DNA of 43,988 nucleotides from JAVBLP01 sp031553505 (GTDB taxonomy: Bacteria; Elusimicrobiota; Endomicrobiia; Endomicrobiales; Endomicrobiaceae), in the NCBI GenBank assembly GCA_031553505.1, contig JAVBLP010000021.1, positions 1 through 43,988 on the forward strand, given 5' to 3'. Under the pieces are notes generated by a model. It was not told the DNA's origin and made no database searches. It saw only the letters and a list, made by a program, of their open reading frames with translations. The translations under genes were made by a program, and so were the position numbers. Positions 25,391 to 32,770 of the stretch are shown here, piece after piece (within the stretch, counting starts at the first letter, position 1; every line of letters starts with the position of its first letter).

Positions 25391-26143
25391 TTACCTAACT
25401 GGAATGCCTTTAGATTTTAAATGTTCTTTTACCTGCTGTATCGTTAACTCTTTATAATGAAATAATGAAGCCGCCAAAACAGCTGAAGCGCCGTATTCGC
25501 AGGCTTTGGAAAAATGTTCAAGTTTACCCGCGCCTCCGGAAGCTATAACCGGGATTTTTACGGCGTCGGATATTGCTTGAAGAAGTTCCACGTCATATCC
25601 GTCTTTTGTGCCGTCTTTATCCATGCTTGTAAGAAGAATTTCGCCCGTGCCCAAAGAAGCAACTTTTTTTGCCCATTCGACTGCGTCAAGCCCGGTATCA
25701 ATTCTTCCGCCGTTTACAAAAACATTCCATTTGCTATCTGCGATTTTTTTCGCATCTATGGCGACAACGATGCATTGCATACCGAATTTATCGCTGGCTT
25801 CTTTTATAATTTCAGGATTTTTTACCGCGGAAGAGTTAAGAGAGACTTTATCGGCACCGGCGTTTAAAAGGTTCCTGATATCTTCAAGCGTACGTATTCC
25901 GCCGCCTACCGTAAGAGGAATAAAAACTTTTTCAGCGGCACGCCTTACCAAATCAACGGTGGTGTCCCTTCCTTCATTAGTAGCAGTAATATCTAAAAAT
26001 ACGAGTTCGTCCGCGCCTTCTGTATTATACCTTTCGGCAATTTCTACGGGGTCTCCGGCATCCCTTAAATTTACAAAGTTGGTGCCTTTAACAACGCGGC
26101 CTTTATTTACGTCCAAACACGGTATTACTCTTATTCCTAACAT
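25391..26143 (-). CDS. hisF: Imidazole glycerol phosphate synthase subunit HisF
   Basis: A 250-residue TIM barrel that uses ammonia from HisH to cyclise PRFAR to imidazole-glycerol phosphate and AICAR. The catalytic Asp pair is present in IPCLDVNKGRVVKG (D11) and VVAIDAKK. Phosphate-binding turns are GGGIRTLEDI and ASGGAGKLEHF. Length is standard. Its start overlaps the hisA stop by one base. Confidence 0.96.
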   Translation of the reverse strand: MLGIRVIPCLDVNKGRVVKGTNFVNLRDAGDPVEIAERYNTEGADELVFLDITATNEGRDTTVDLVRRAAEKVFIPLTVGGGIRTLEDIRNLLNAGADKVSLNSSAVKNPEIIKEASDKFGMQCIVVAIDAKKIADSKWNVFVNGGRIDTGLDAVEWAKKVASLGTGEILLTSMDKDGTKDGYDVELLQAISDAVKIPVIASGGAGKLEHFSKACEYGASAVLAASLFHYKELTIQQVKEHLKSKGIPVR

Positions 26144-26886
26144 TATTTATCCTTATTATCCAGATTTTCCATCGTTTTTATAGCTTCTTCAAGCTTAAAG
26201 TCTTCCGTATAAAGGGCACTGCCCACTATTGCGGCAAAAACCCCGTCTTTTTCATACTCTTTAAGCTTAATCAGATCATCAACCGTTTTTACGCCGCCGG
26301 AAGCTATTATGCGCATTCCTGTTTTTGAAAGCTTCTTTAACCCCGCAAAATCAGGGCCCGTAAGCATTCCGTCCCTTGAAATATCCGTATAAAGTATCTC
26401 TTCAATGCCGCACTCTTTAAGTTTAGCTATAAGCTCCATAACGTCAACAGGCGTAACGTCTTTCCAGCCTCCGATCGCGACTTTGCCGTCTTTTGCGTCA
26501 ACTGCGACTATAATTTTATCCGAGCCGTATTTTTCAACGGCTTTTCTTACTATTTCCGGATTATATACGGCAACCGTCCCTAAAATAGCATAAGAAGCGC
26601 CCATATCAAAAACTGCTTTTATGCTTTCCATATCCCTTATGCCGCCGCCTACTTCAACGGGTATATCAACGGAAGCGCAAATCTTTTTGATTATTTCTTT
26701 ATTTTGGCTGACGCCGTTAAAAGCGCCGTCCAAATCCACAACGTGCAGCCTTTGTGCGCCTTTGGCTTTCCAAAGTTTCGCTATAAAAACCGGATCGGTA
26801 GAATGTACCGTTTCCGCGTCTATTTTGCCCTGTTTAAGCCTGACAGAATTGCCCTGCCTGATGTCAATCGCCGGAATTACAATCAT
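26143..26886 (-). CDS. hisA: ProFAR isomerase HisA
   Basis: A 247-residue TIM barrel that isomerises ProFAR to PRFAR. Marks are IPAIDIRQGNSVRLKQG (catalytic D8), GGGIRDMESI, IVAVDAKDGKVAIGGW (second catalytic Asp) and IASGGVKTVDDL. Because the TrpF-like gene of this operon lacks its catalytic Cys, a dual HisA/TrpF activity (PriA-like) for this protein is worth considering, but nothing in the sequence shows it. Overlaps hisH by four bases. Confidence 0.95.
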   Translation of the reverse strand: MIVIPAIDIRQGNSVRLKQGKIDAETVHSTDPVFIAKLWKAKGAQRLHVVDLDGAFNGVSQNKEIIKKICASVDIPVEVGGGIRDMESIKAVFDMGASYAILGTVAVYNPEIVRKAVEKYGSDKIIVAVDAKDGKVAIGGWKDVTPVDVMELIAKLKECGIEEILYTDISRDGMLTGPDFAGLKKLSKTGMRIIASGGVKTVDDLIKLKEYEKDGVFAAIVGSALYTEDFKLEEAIKTMENLDNKDK

Positions 26887-27518
26887 TTTTTTACCTCGTT
26901 GATAAAATTACTTAAAACATTAAGGCCTTTTTGGCCGCTTTTTTCAGGGTGAAACTGGCTTCCCCATATATTTTTATATGCGACTGATGAACAAAAATCT
27001 ATACCGTAACTGCAAAAGCTTGAAGCCTGTTGTTTATCTTCCGGCATTGCGTAATAAGAGTGTACAAAATAAAACTTTTCATCGTTTTCTATGCCTTTAA
27101 ACATCGCTTTTGCGTACTGCGTATCTGAAATTTTTACGCTGTTCCAGCCTATCTGCGGAATTTTAAGGGATTTATCATCAACAGTAAACTTTTTAACTTC
27201 CCCGTTTATTAGATTAAGCCCTTTATGCTCGCCGTTTTCATAACCCTTTGAGAAAAAAAGCTGAAAACCAAGGCATATTCCAAATATCATATTGCCGCTT
27301 TTCACATAACAGTTTATTGCTTCATCGAAACCTTTGGCTTTTAAAAAATCGGCAGCCGGGCCGAATGAGCCTACGCCCGGTAAAATTACCCCGCCGTAAT
27401 TTGAGATTTTTTCGGGAGAATTTATTACGTCTGCTTCCGTACCGCAGTAATTAAGCGCGTTAAGTACGCTTTTAATATTTCCAAATCCATAATCGATAAC
27501 AGCAACTTTTGACTTCAT
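26883..27518 (-). CDS. hisH: Imidazole glycerol phosphate synthase glutaminase subunit HisH
   Basis: The protein is 211 residues from ATG 27518 (MKSKVAVIDYGFGNIKSV), the normal HisH start; an extension to 27572 would overlap hisB and adds a non-conserved basic stretch. It is a class I glutamine amidotransferase with the nucleophile in FGICLGFQL (C82), the oxyanion PGVGSFG loop and the His-Glu pair in SQFHPEKSG. It hands ammonia to HisF. It begins 4 bp after the hisB stop. Confidence 0.95.
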   Translation of the reverse strand: MKSKVAVIDYGFGNIKSVLNALNYCGTEADVINSPEKISNYGGVILPGVGSFGPAADFLKAKGFDEAINCYVKSGNMIFGICLGFQLFFSKGYENGEHKGLNLINGEVKKFTVDDKSLKIPQIGWNSVKISDTQYAKAMFKGIENDEKFYFVHSYYAMPEDKQQASSFCSYGIDFCSSVAYKNIWGSQFHPEKSGQKGLNVLSNFINEVKK

Positions 27519-27522
27519 TTTT

Positions 27523-28113
27523 TTAAAGAACGCCTTTTGTTGAAGGGATAACTTTCTTCTTTCCTTTCGCAAAGGATACCGCCTGCCCCATAGCCCTGCC
27601 GAAAGCCTTAAAAATTGCTTCAGCGATGTGATGGTTATTTCTTCCTTTAATCATCTTTATGTGAAGCGTCATAGCGGCATTATAAGCAAGCGCGTAAAAG
27701 AATTCCTGTATTAAATCATAGTTAAAACCTGTTTTTTGAAATTGAATTTCTGCTTCATAATTTAAATAAAACCTGCCGGACAAATCTATCGCAACATAAC
27801 TTAATGCCTCATCCATGGGAAGCAGAAAATGGCCGTAGCGCGCAATGCCTTTTTTATCTCCCAAGGCTTCTTTAAGCGCCTTGCCGAGCGTTATTCCGAT
27901 GTCTTCTACAAGATGGTGGTCATCAATATGCGTATCGCCTTTTGCCTTTACCTTCAGGGCGATACCGGAGTGCATTGCAAACAACTCAAGCATATGGTCA
28001 AGAAAACCAATAGTTGTGGATATCTGCGGTTTTGAAAAAGAATCTAAATTCAGTTCAACGGTTACATCGGTTTCATTTGTTTTTCTTATAATCTTTGCTT
28101 TTCTTTGTTTCAT
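27523..28113 (-). CDS. hisB: Imidazoleglycerol-phosphate dehydratase
   Basis: A 196-residue stand-alone IGPD (not fused to a phosphatase as in E. coli). It dehydrates imidazole-glycerol phosphate using two manganese sites. The metal motifs are HIDDHHLVEDIGI and NNHHIAEAIFKAFGRAM; GFLDHMLELFAMHS is also typical. No histidinol-phosphatase gene is in the window. It lies 16 bp after the small unknown gene. Confidence 0.95.
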   Translation of the reverse strand: MKQRKAKIIRKTNETDVTVELNLDSFSKPQISTTIGFLDHMLELFAMHSGIALKVKAKGDTHIDDHHLVEDIGITLGKALKEALGDKKGIARYGHFLLPMDEALSYVAIDLSGRFYLNYEAEIQFQKTGFNYDLIQEFFYALAYNAAMTLHIKMIKGRNNHHIAEAIFKAFGRAMGQAVSFAKGKKKVIPSTKGVL

Positions 28114-28129
28114 AAATTGTCCCGTAAAT

Positions 28130-28327
28130 CTAATTTAAAAGCCTGTTTTTTGAAAACATTTTTATTTCAAAATCCTTGCCTGCTATCTCTCTTAACGCTG
28201 TTTCAAGCTTGTCGGCAAGATCCATATCAAACGAAGAATCATCTGAATTTTCAATATCTTTGTCACCAAATTCATTAATCAGGTAAAGTATGTATTCAAT
28301 ATCTTTTTTAGATAAATTAATTTTCAT
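28130..28327 (-). CDS. Small protein of unknown function in the his operon
   Basis: A 65-codon frame beginning MKINLSKKDIEYIL, with a good ribosome site (AGAGG followed by TGCGGC before the ATG). It overlaps the end of hisD by 11 bases and ends 16 bp before hisB. The protein is acidic in the middle (GDKDIENSDDSSFDMD), helical around it, and lacks cysteines, membrane segments or recognisable motifs. The tight coupling and ribosome site argue that it is translated. I do not recognise it; a longer in-frame start at 28378 lies inside hisD and is less likely. Confidence 0.6.
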   Translation of the reverse strand: MKINLSKKDIEYILYLINEFGDKDIENSDDSSFDMDLADKLETALREIAGKDFEIKMFSKNRLLN

Positions 28328-29492
28328 GCCGCACCTCTGCGGATTTTCTATGGTACGCCATTCCTTCAGAGCCGGCAAAATCCATGATTTCTTTATATGC
28401 TTTTTTATTTCTTTTGTTCATTTCAATATATGTGGTTCTTTTTAGAAATGTCATAGATGAAAGTCCGCTTGAAAAACGCGCAGATGAATCCGTAGGCAAA
28501 ACATGCGAAGGACCCGCCCAGTAATCGCCCGCAGCGGTGGGTGTTTGGTACCCGGCAAAAACAGCACCGGCGTTTTTAATATTTTTCATGATTTTTGAAT
28601 AGTTTTTGACAAGAAGTTCTAAATGCTCGGGTGCTAACACATTTACTTTTTCGACGGCTTTATCTATTGGGCAAAGCTCAATTGCAACCTGCTTAATTGC
28701 ATCTTTAGGAAGATTTTTCAGAATGCCGTTGATTGTTTGCTTTGATTCACAAAACAAGTATGCTTTTGCCATCGGGTCATGCTCTACCTGTGCCATAATA
28801 TCGGCAACTGCGTATTTTACGGGAACATTTTTGTCCGCAATTATTGCGACTTCGCTCGGACCCGCCAAAGAATCAATCCCTACCTGGCCAAAAACCTGTC
28901 TTTTGGCTTCATTTACATACGCATTGCCGGGACCAACTATCATATCTACTTTTTTTACGGTTTTAGTTCCGTAAGCAAGTGCCGCGACAGCCATAATACC
29001 GCCAACGCTGTAAATTTCTTTTATACCACATATTTTTGCGGCATATAAAACGGCATCGTTCATCTTTTTCGGAGGTGTAACCATTACGATACGTTTTACT
29101 CCTGCAGCTATCGCAGGGACAGCAGTCATTATTACGGTTGAAGGATAAGGAAAACGTCCGCCCGGTACATAAATGCCGGCAGACTCAACAGGCGTGTAAA
29201 ACTGGCCTGTTGTTACTCCGTTTTTATTGAATTTCCAGTTCTTTTTGATCTGGGAACACTCTTTTTTATGGAACGCAAGCACGTTTTGGTAAGATGATTT
29301 TATAGCTTTTTTCAACGAAGCAGGGATATTTTTTTCAGAGTCATTTATCAGTTTTTGGGATACTTTGTACCCGCTCCGCGATAAATCAACGCCGTCAAAT
29401 TTTTCAAGATACTTAAAAACGGCTTTATCGCCGTTTTTCCTTATATCTTCAATTATATCTGAAACATAGTTGCTTAATTGCTGTTTTTTCAT
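28317..29492 (-). CDS. hisD: Histidinol dehydrogenase
   Basis: A 391-residue protein that oxidises histidinol to histidine in two NAD-dependent steps. Recognisable segments are GIYVPGGRFPYPSTVIMTAVPA, VGPGNAYVNEAKRQVFG, IDSLAGPSEVAI, the catalytic Glu-His in MAQVEHDPMA, and LAPEHLEL near the C-terminus. It is about 40 residues shorter than E. coli HisD at the N-terminus, but the core is complete. The start MKKQQLSNYV (29492) is preferred because a consensus promoter lies immediately upstream; an in-frame start at 29528 falls on the promoter. It is the first gene of the his operon. Confidence 0.94.
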   Translation of the reverse strand: MKKQQLSNYVSDIIEDIRKNGDKAVFKYLEKFDGVDLSRSGYKVSQKLINDSEKNIPASLKKAIKSSYQNVLAFHKKECSQIKKNWKFNKNGVTTGQFYTPVESAGIYVPGGRFPYPSTVIMTAVPAIAAGVKRIVMVTPPKKMNDAVLYAAKICGIKEIYSVGGIMAVAALAYGTKTVKKVDMIVGPGNAYVNEAKRQVFGQVGIDSLAGPSEVAIIADKNVPVKYAVADIMAQVEHDPMAKAYLFCESKQTINGILKNLPKDAIKQVAIELCPIDKAVEKVNVLAPEHLELLVKNYSKIMKNIKNAGAVFAGYQTPTAAGDYWAGPSHVLPTDSSARFSSGLSSMTFLKRTTYIEMNKRNKKAYKEIMDFAGSEGMAYHRKSAEVRHEN

Positions 29493-29499
29493 CCATAAA

Positions 29500-29528
29500 A
29501 TTATACAAAAATCAAAGATTTTTGACAA
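29500..29528 (-). promoter_or_regulatory. His operon promoter, apparently leaderless
   Basis: On the minus strand, TTGTCA (29523-29528) and TATAAT (29500-29505) are separated by 17 bp. The hisD ATG follows the -10 box after 7 bp, so the transcript should begin at about the start codon. No attenuator or his leader peptide is possible in this layout. Confidence 0.7.
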
Positions 29529-29567
29529 TCTGGAACAGAACTACACAAAAGCATCATTTATGTTGCT

Positions 29568-30533
29568 TTAAAAATCAGGATTTTTATTTTTTTTCTGCCT
29601 GAAGGGAATCAGTTTTGTTTTAATAGTCATAAAAAGACTTATATATATGCCTTTATCACGTTTTTCAAAATTACAAACAAATACTATAGGTGCTAAAATT
29701 AAGAACAAAATCCTTCTTTTAACATTCAAAACCAACATAAAGTCAATAAAATATCTAAAGCTGCCTCTCAAATGCTTAATAGCTCCGGCTACAGATGTAT
29801 TAAAAGGTTTATTTTCAGGATCGGTATCAACCATAAGAAAATCCCGCGTCTTTTTATCTTTTATCATTTGAAGAGAGTTAAGATAACCGAGTTCCCAGTA
29901 CATATTTTTAGCCAAAGGGTTAACAAATTCCAAATTAGGCACTTTTTTCACGACGTCTCTGTTTGGGATCATTTTAATTAAAGGCCTTTTAGTAAAAGAT
30001 ATTTTTTTATTATTATTTACCAGGCTTGAGGCGAGCGCGAGATGAGGAAACCAATTTGCCTCGTTAAAATGAGCCGCAGAAATCACATCTTCAGTAATAT
30101 TTTCAGTTTTATATATGGCAGACGGTACAAATGTAAGCTGTTTGTAAAGTTTTCTTAAATTCTTTTGAGGGTTTAAGTAATGAGAAACCACCAATGCGTC
30201 AGGTTTTTCTTTTAGCGCTTCGTTAACATCATTCCAGTGTTCAAGATAATACTCATCATCATTGCACAACATCCAGAAATATTCGCTTTCTGCAATTTCC
30301 ATGGCCCTTGCGATATTGCCGTTACCTCCAATATTTCTATTGTGTATTATATGGTTTATATTTGGAAATTTTTCCGCATAGCTTCTTATAACATCTGACG
30401 AACCGTCTGTTGATTTATTATCAAGAATTGTCCATTTTAAATTTTTTACGGGGCTGGTATCCGCAAAAAAAGTCTCAAGCGTTCTTGAAGTATGTTTAAT
30501 TCTATTGTAAGTTATTAAAATAATCTCAAGCAT
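29568..30533 (-). CDS. GT2 family glycosyltransferase
   Basis: A 321-residue protein with a GT-A fold: IILITYNRIKHTSRTLETF at the N-terminus, the nucleotide-binding TILDNKSTDGSSDV, and HNRNIGGNGNIARAMEIA. The acidic metal-binding site appears as CNDDEYY at about 95. A hydrophobic segment near the C-terminus (RRILFLILAPIVFVCNF) suggests membrane association. It resembles the upstream GT2 protein along most of its length (IYKTENITEDVI and ELGYLNSLQMIKDKKTR have close counterparts), so the two are tandem paralogues. Donor and acceptor are unknown. It overlaps the upstream gene by 19 bases and is the last gene of the polysaccharide cluster. Confidence 0.82.
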   Translation of the reverse strand: MLEIILITYNRIKHTSRTLETFFADTSPVKNLKWTILDNKSTDGSSDVIRSYAEKFPNINHIIHNRNIGGNGNIARAMEIAESEYFWMLCNDDEYYLEHWNDVNEALKEKPDALVVSHYLNPQKNLRKLYKQLTFVPSAIYKTENITEDVISAAHFNEANWFPHLALASSLVNNNKKISFTKRPLIKMIPNRDVVKKVPNLEFVNPLAKNMYWELGYLNSLQMIKDKKTRDFLMVDTDPENKPFNTSVAGAIKHLRGSFRYFIDFMLVLNVKRRILFLILAPIVFVCNFEKRDKGIYISLFMTIKTKLIPFRQKKNKNPDF

Positions 30534-31348
30534 AAAAATTTAACCTTATTTTTAAAACTTAAACCCGAAAAAAAATCAAAACGGTATTTTAAGTTGTTTT
30601 TTGTTTCTCCTAACACCTTTATCCCTTTTTGTTTATCGTAGAAAGCGTCTGAAAGTTTTAACCGGAGTTTTTTATCTTTTAACATATATAACGAATTTAA
30701 ATAAGCAAGTTCAAAAAACATATTCTTTTTTAATGTGTGAAACAAACCCAAATTTTCATTAAACTCATTATCTTTTGCAACTTTCGTTATGGATTCTTCT
30801 GCAAATAGTATTTCTTTATTTTCATTTATCAACGCAGCTGCAGGTGCTAAATGAACCAATCTATTTCCGATATTATTTTCAGCATTAAATATCACAGTAT
30901 CCGTAATATTTGATGTTTTATATATCGTATTTGAAAGATTTAAAAATTTATTAAATATTTGGTACCGCTCTTTAGGCGACACTTCGAAAACAAGAGCATC
31001 AGGAAAAGTTTTTAACAGTTGCGGTATTTTAATAATAGCATCAAATTTTATTGTATCCGCCGGGTTAATAATCCAGATATAATCTTGATTTGCAATTTCA
31101 TAAGCACGAAATACGCTTGATGAAAAATCACGGTTATAAGCATTTTTTATATATCGTAAATTTTTAAACCTATCTTGGCATTCAGACACAAATTTATCAG
31201 TATTATCTGTTGAAGCATTATCTAAAACTGTGACAGTAAAATTATCTGAAAAAATAATATCTAATGTTAAAACTTTTTCAAAAAAATATTTCAAAAAAGA
31301 TATCTGATTGTGAACAGGTAAAATTATTTCTGTTATATTTTGACGCAT
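30515..31348 (-). CDS. GT2-like glycosyltransferase, divergent metal site
   Basis: The protein is 277 residues from ATG 31348, supported by GGAAG 5 nt upstream; the start at 31363 is less likely. The N-terminus IILPVHNQISFLKYFFEK and VTVLDNASTDNTDKF show a GT2 fold. Where its paralogue has CNDDE, it has INPADTIKF, so the acidic pair of the metal site is reduced to one Asp. It may be inactive, use a different ion arrangement or act as a partner of the other protein. Base composition is very A+T-rich here. Confidence 0.7.
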   Translation of the reverse strand: MRQNITEIILPVHNQISFLKYFFEKVLTLDIIFSDNFTVTVLDNASTDNTDKFVSECQDRFKNLRYIKNAYNRDFSSSVFRAYEIANQDYIWIINPADTIKFDAIIKIPQLLKTFPDALVFEVSPKERYQIFNKFLNLSNTIYKTSNITDTVIFNAENNIGNRLVHLAPAAALINENKEILFAEESITKVAKDNEFNENLGLFHTLKKNMFFELAYLNSLYMLKDKKLRLKLSDAFYDKQKGIKVLGETKNNLKYRFDFFSGLSFKNKVKFLCLRLF

Positions 31349-31410
31349 CTTACTTCCTTTCATTTAACTATATTATAAAAAATAATAATTTCTATATATT
31401 GTTTTTACAT

Positions 31411-31845
31411 CTACTTAAACGTAATATTTTTATGACCGATAAAACTAAACACGGTGGTGATAAATAATAAAACAAAACCTGCAAGATATGGTGACGTGTA
31501 CTGGTACTCTGTCGGTAAAAGAAAATTAAAAATTAATACTGCAACAGGAAGCAGTGCCAGATTGACAAGCCCTGCAGAGCCATAAACCGCCCAGCATTTA
31601 ATATATTCTTTTAAATAATTGCCTTTAGTTTTAAATACAAAAAATTTATACATAAAAAAACTATTTGTTATGGAAAACACCGTACTTATAACGCTTGCAA
31701 ACATATAAGCCGCCGGTAAAATATCTGTAAGCAGCCACAGAAAAAACGCATATACCGCATAACCGAAGACTGTATTCCATGCACCGATCGCGAGATAACG
31801 GCCAATTTCCTTTTTATCTGTTATAAATAAACTCTTAATCTTCAA
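31411..31845 (-). CDS. GtrA-like membrane protein
   Basis: A 144-residue protein with four predicted membrane helices (about 15-35, 40-62, 80-105, 115-138). It fits the GtrA family: YLAIGAWNTVFGYAVYAFFLW near the N-terminus, YKFFVFKTKG in the loop, and a C-terminal TVFSFIGHKNITFK ending close to the family's usual 'F-x-R-x-W-x-F' type tail. GtrA proteins are proposed to flip polyprenyl-phosphate sugars made by a GtrB-type enzyme. That partner is the adjacent upstream gene, with which it overlaps by 11 bases. Confidence 0.82.
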   Translation of the reverse strand: MKIKSLFITDKKEIGRYLAIGAWNTVFGYAVYAFFLWLLTDILPAAYMFASVISTVFSITNSFFMYKFFVFKTKGNYLKEYIKCWAVYGSAGLVNLALLPVAVLIFNFLLPTEYQYTSPYLAGFVLLFITTVFSFIGHKNITFK

Positions 31846-32770
31846 AATTTATCCTTTCTTTTTCTGTTACATAAGAGGTAAAGCTGACACGGTTCAAAAT
31901 AGATAAAATATACTCTCCGCAAACTCCTAAAAAGAAAATTTGTACTGAAGACATAAAAAACATTCCGATAACAAGCGGCGCAATGCCTACATTAAAGCTG
32001 TTCCAATAGAGTAGTTTATATACAAAATAAAATAATCCCGCAAGTCCGCTGAGTATAGACATAAAAAGTCCAAAGAAAATACATAATTTAAGCGGGATAT
32101 CAGTAGTATTAACTAACGACGAAAGCATCATGTCAAAATATTTAAAAAAATTATAAGAAGATTTGCCGTTCTGGCGAGATGGATGAGTATAAGGCACTAA
32201 AACAGGCTCATAACCAAGAGATGGGACAAGATGACGTAGAAGAGGTACAGGTTCTTTAAAAACGCGTAACTTTTCCACAACTTCTCTATCGTATAATCCC
32301 CATCCTGTTACATGTTTATACTGTTTTGTATCACTAAGATTTTTAATTATTCTGTAATATAAACTGCGGGATAACTTCATAAAACTATTTTCATTGCTTG
32401 CCGTTTTTTGGGCTAAAATCACTTTAGCGCCATTTTCCCAATGTTTTAGAAAATCAGTAATCAGTTGCGGAGGATTTTGCATATCGCAAGCAATTAGAAC
32501 AACAGCATCTCCAGACGAAGATAAAAAAGCATTCATAGCATTTTTGTCAGGACCAAAATTTTTATTATTAAGTATTACGCAAACTTTTTTATCTTTTTTT
32601 GCCAAATCTTTCAAAACGGCTTCACTCTTATCTGTAGAAGTATTATCCGCAAAAATAAATTTATATTCAAATTTTGGTAGTTTATCCATAATTTGATTTA
32701 TGGCAGCATAAATAATCGGAATATTATCCTGTTCATTATAACAGGGACTTATAAAATTAATTTTTTTCAT
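31835..32770 (-). CDS. Polyprenyl-phosphate sugar synthase, GtrB/DPM1-like GT2
   Basis: The 311-residue protein has an N-terminal GT-A domain (about 1-225) with ISPCYNEQDNIPII, FADNTSTDKSEAVL, NNKNFGPDKNAMNAF, the metal-binding DMQNPPQLI and the RQNGKSSYNF motif. Two membrane helices follow at about 235-255 and 268-290. This is the GtrB layout: it moves a sugar from a nucleotide to undecaprenyl phosphate on the cytoplasmic face. It is flanked by a GtrA-like flippase and a GT-C transferase. Which sugar it uses cannot be told. Confidence 0.85.
   Translation of the reverse strand: MKKINFISPCYNEQDNIPIIYAAINQIMDKLPKFEYKFIFADNTSTDKSEAVLKDLAKKDKKVCVILNNKNFGPDKNAMNAFLSSSGDAVVLIACDMQNPPQLITDFLKHWENGAKVILAQKTASNENSFMKLSRSLYYRIIKNLSDTKQYKHVTGWGLYDREVVEKLRVFKEPVPLLRHLVPSLGYEPVLVPYTHPSRQNGKSSYNFFKYFDMMLSSLVNTTDIPLKLCIFFGLFMSILSGLAGLFYFVYKLLYWNSFNVGIAPLVIGMFFMSSVQIFFLGVCGEYILSILNRVSFTSYVTEKERINFED

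Noticed and set aside
29493..29528. A HisD start 36 bases upstream at 29528.
   Set aside because: It would place the promoter inside the coding region and adds residues that do not resemble HisD.
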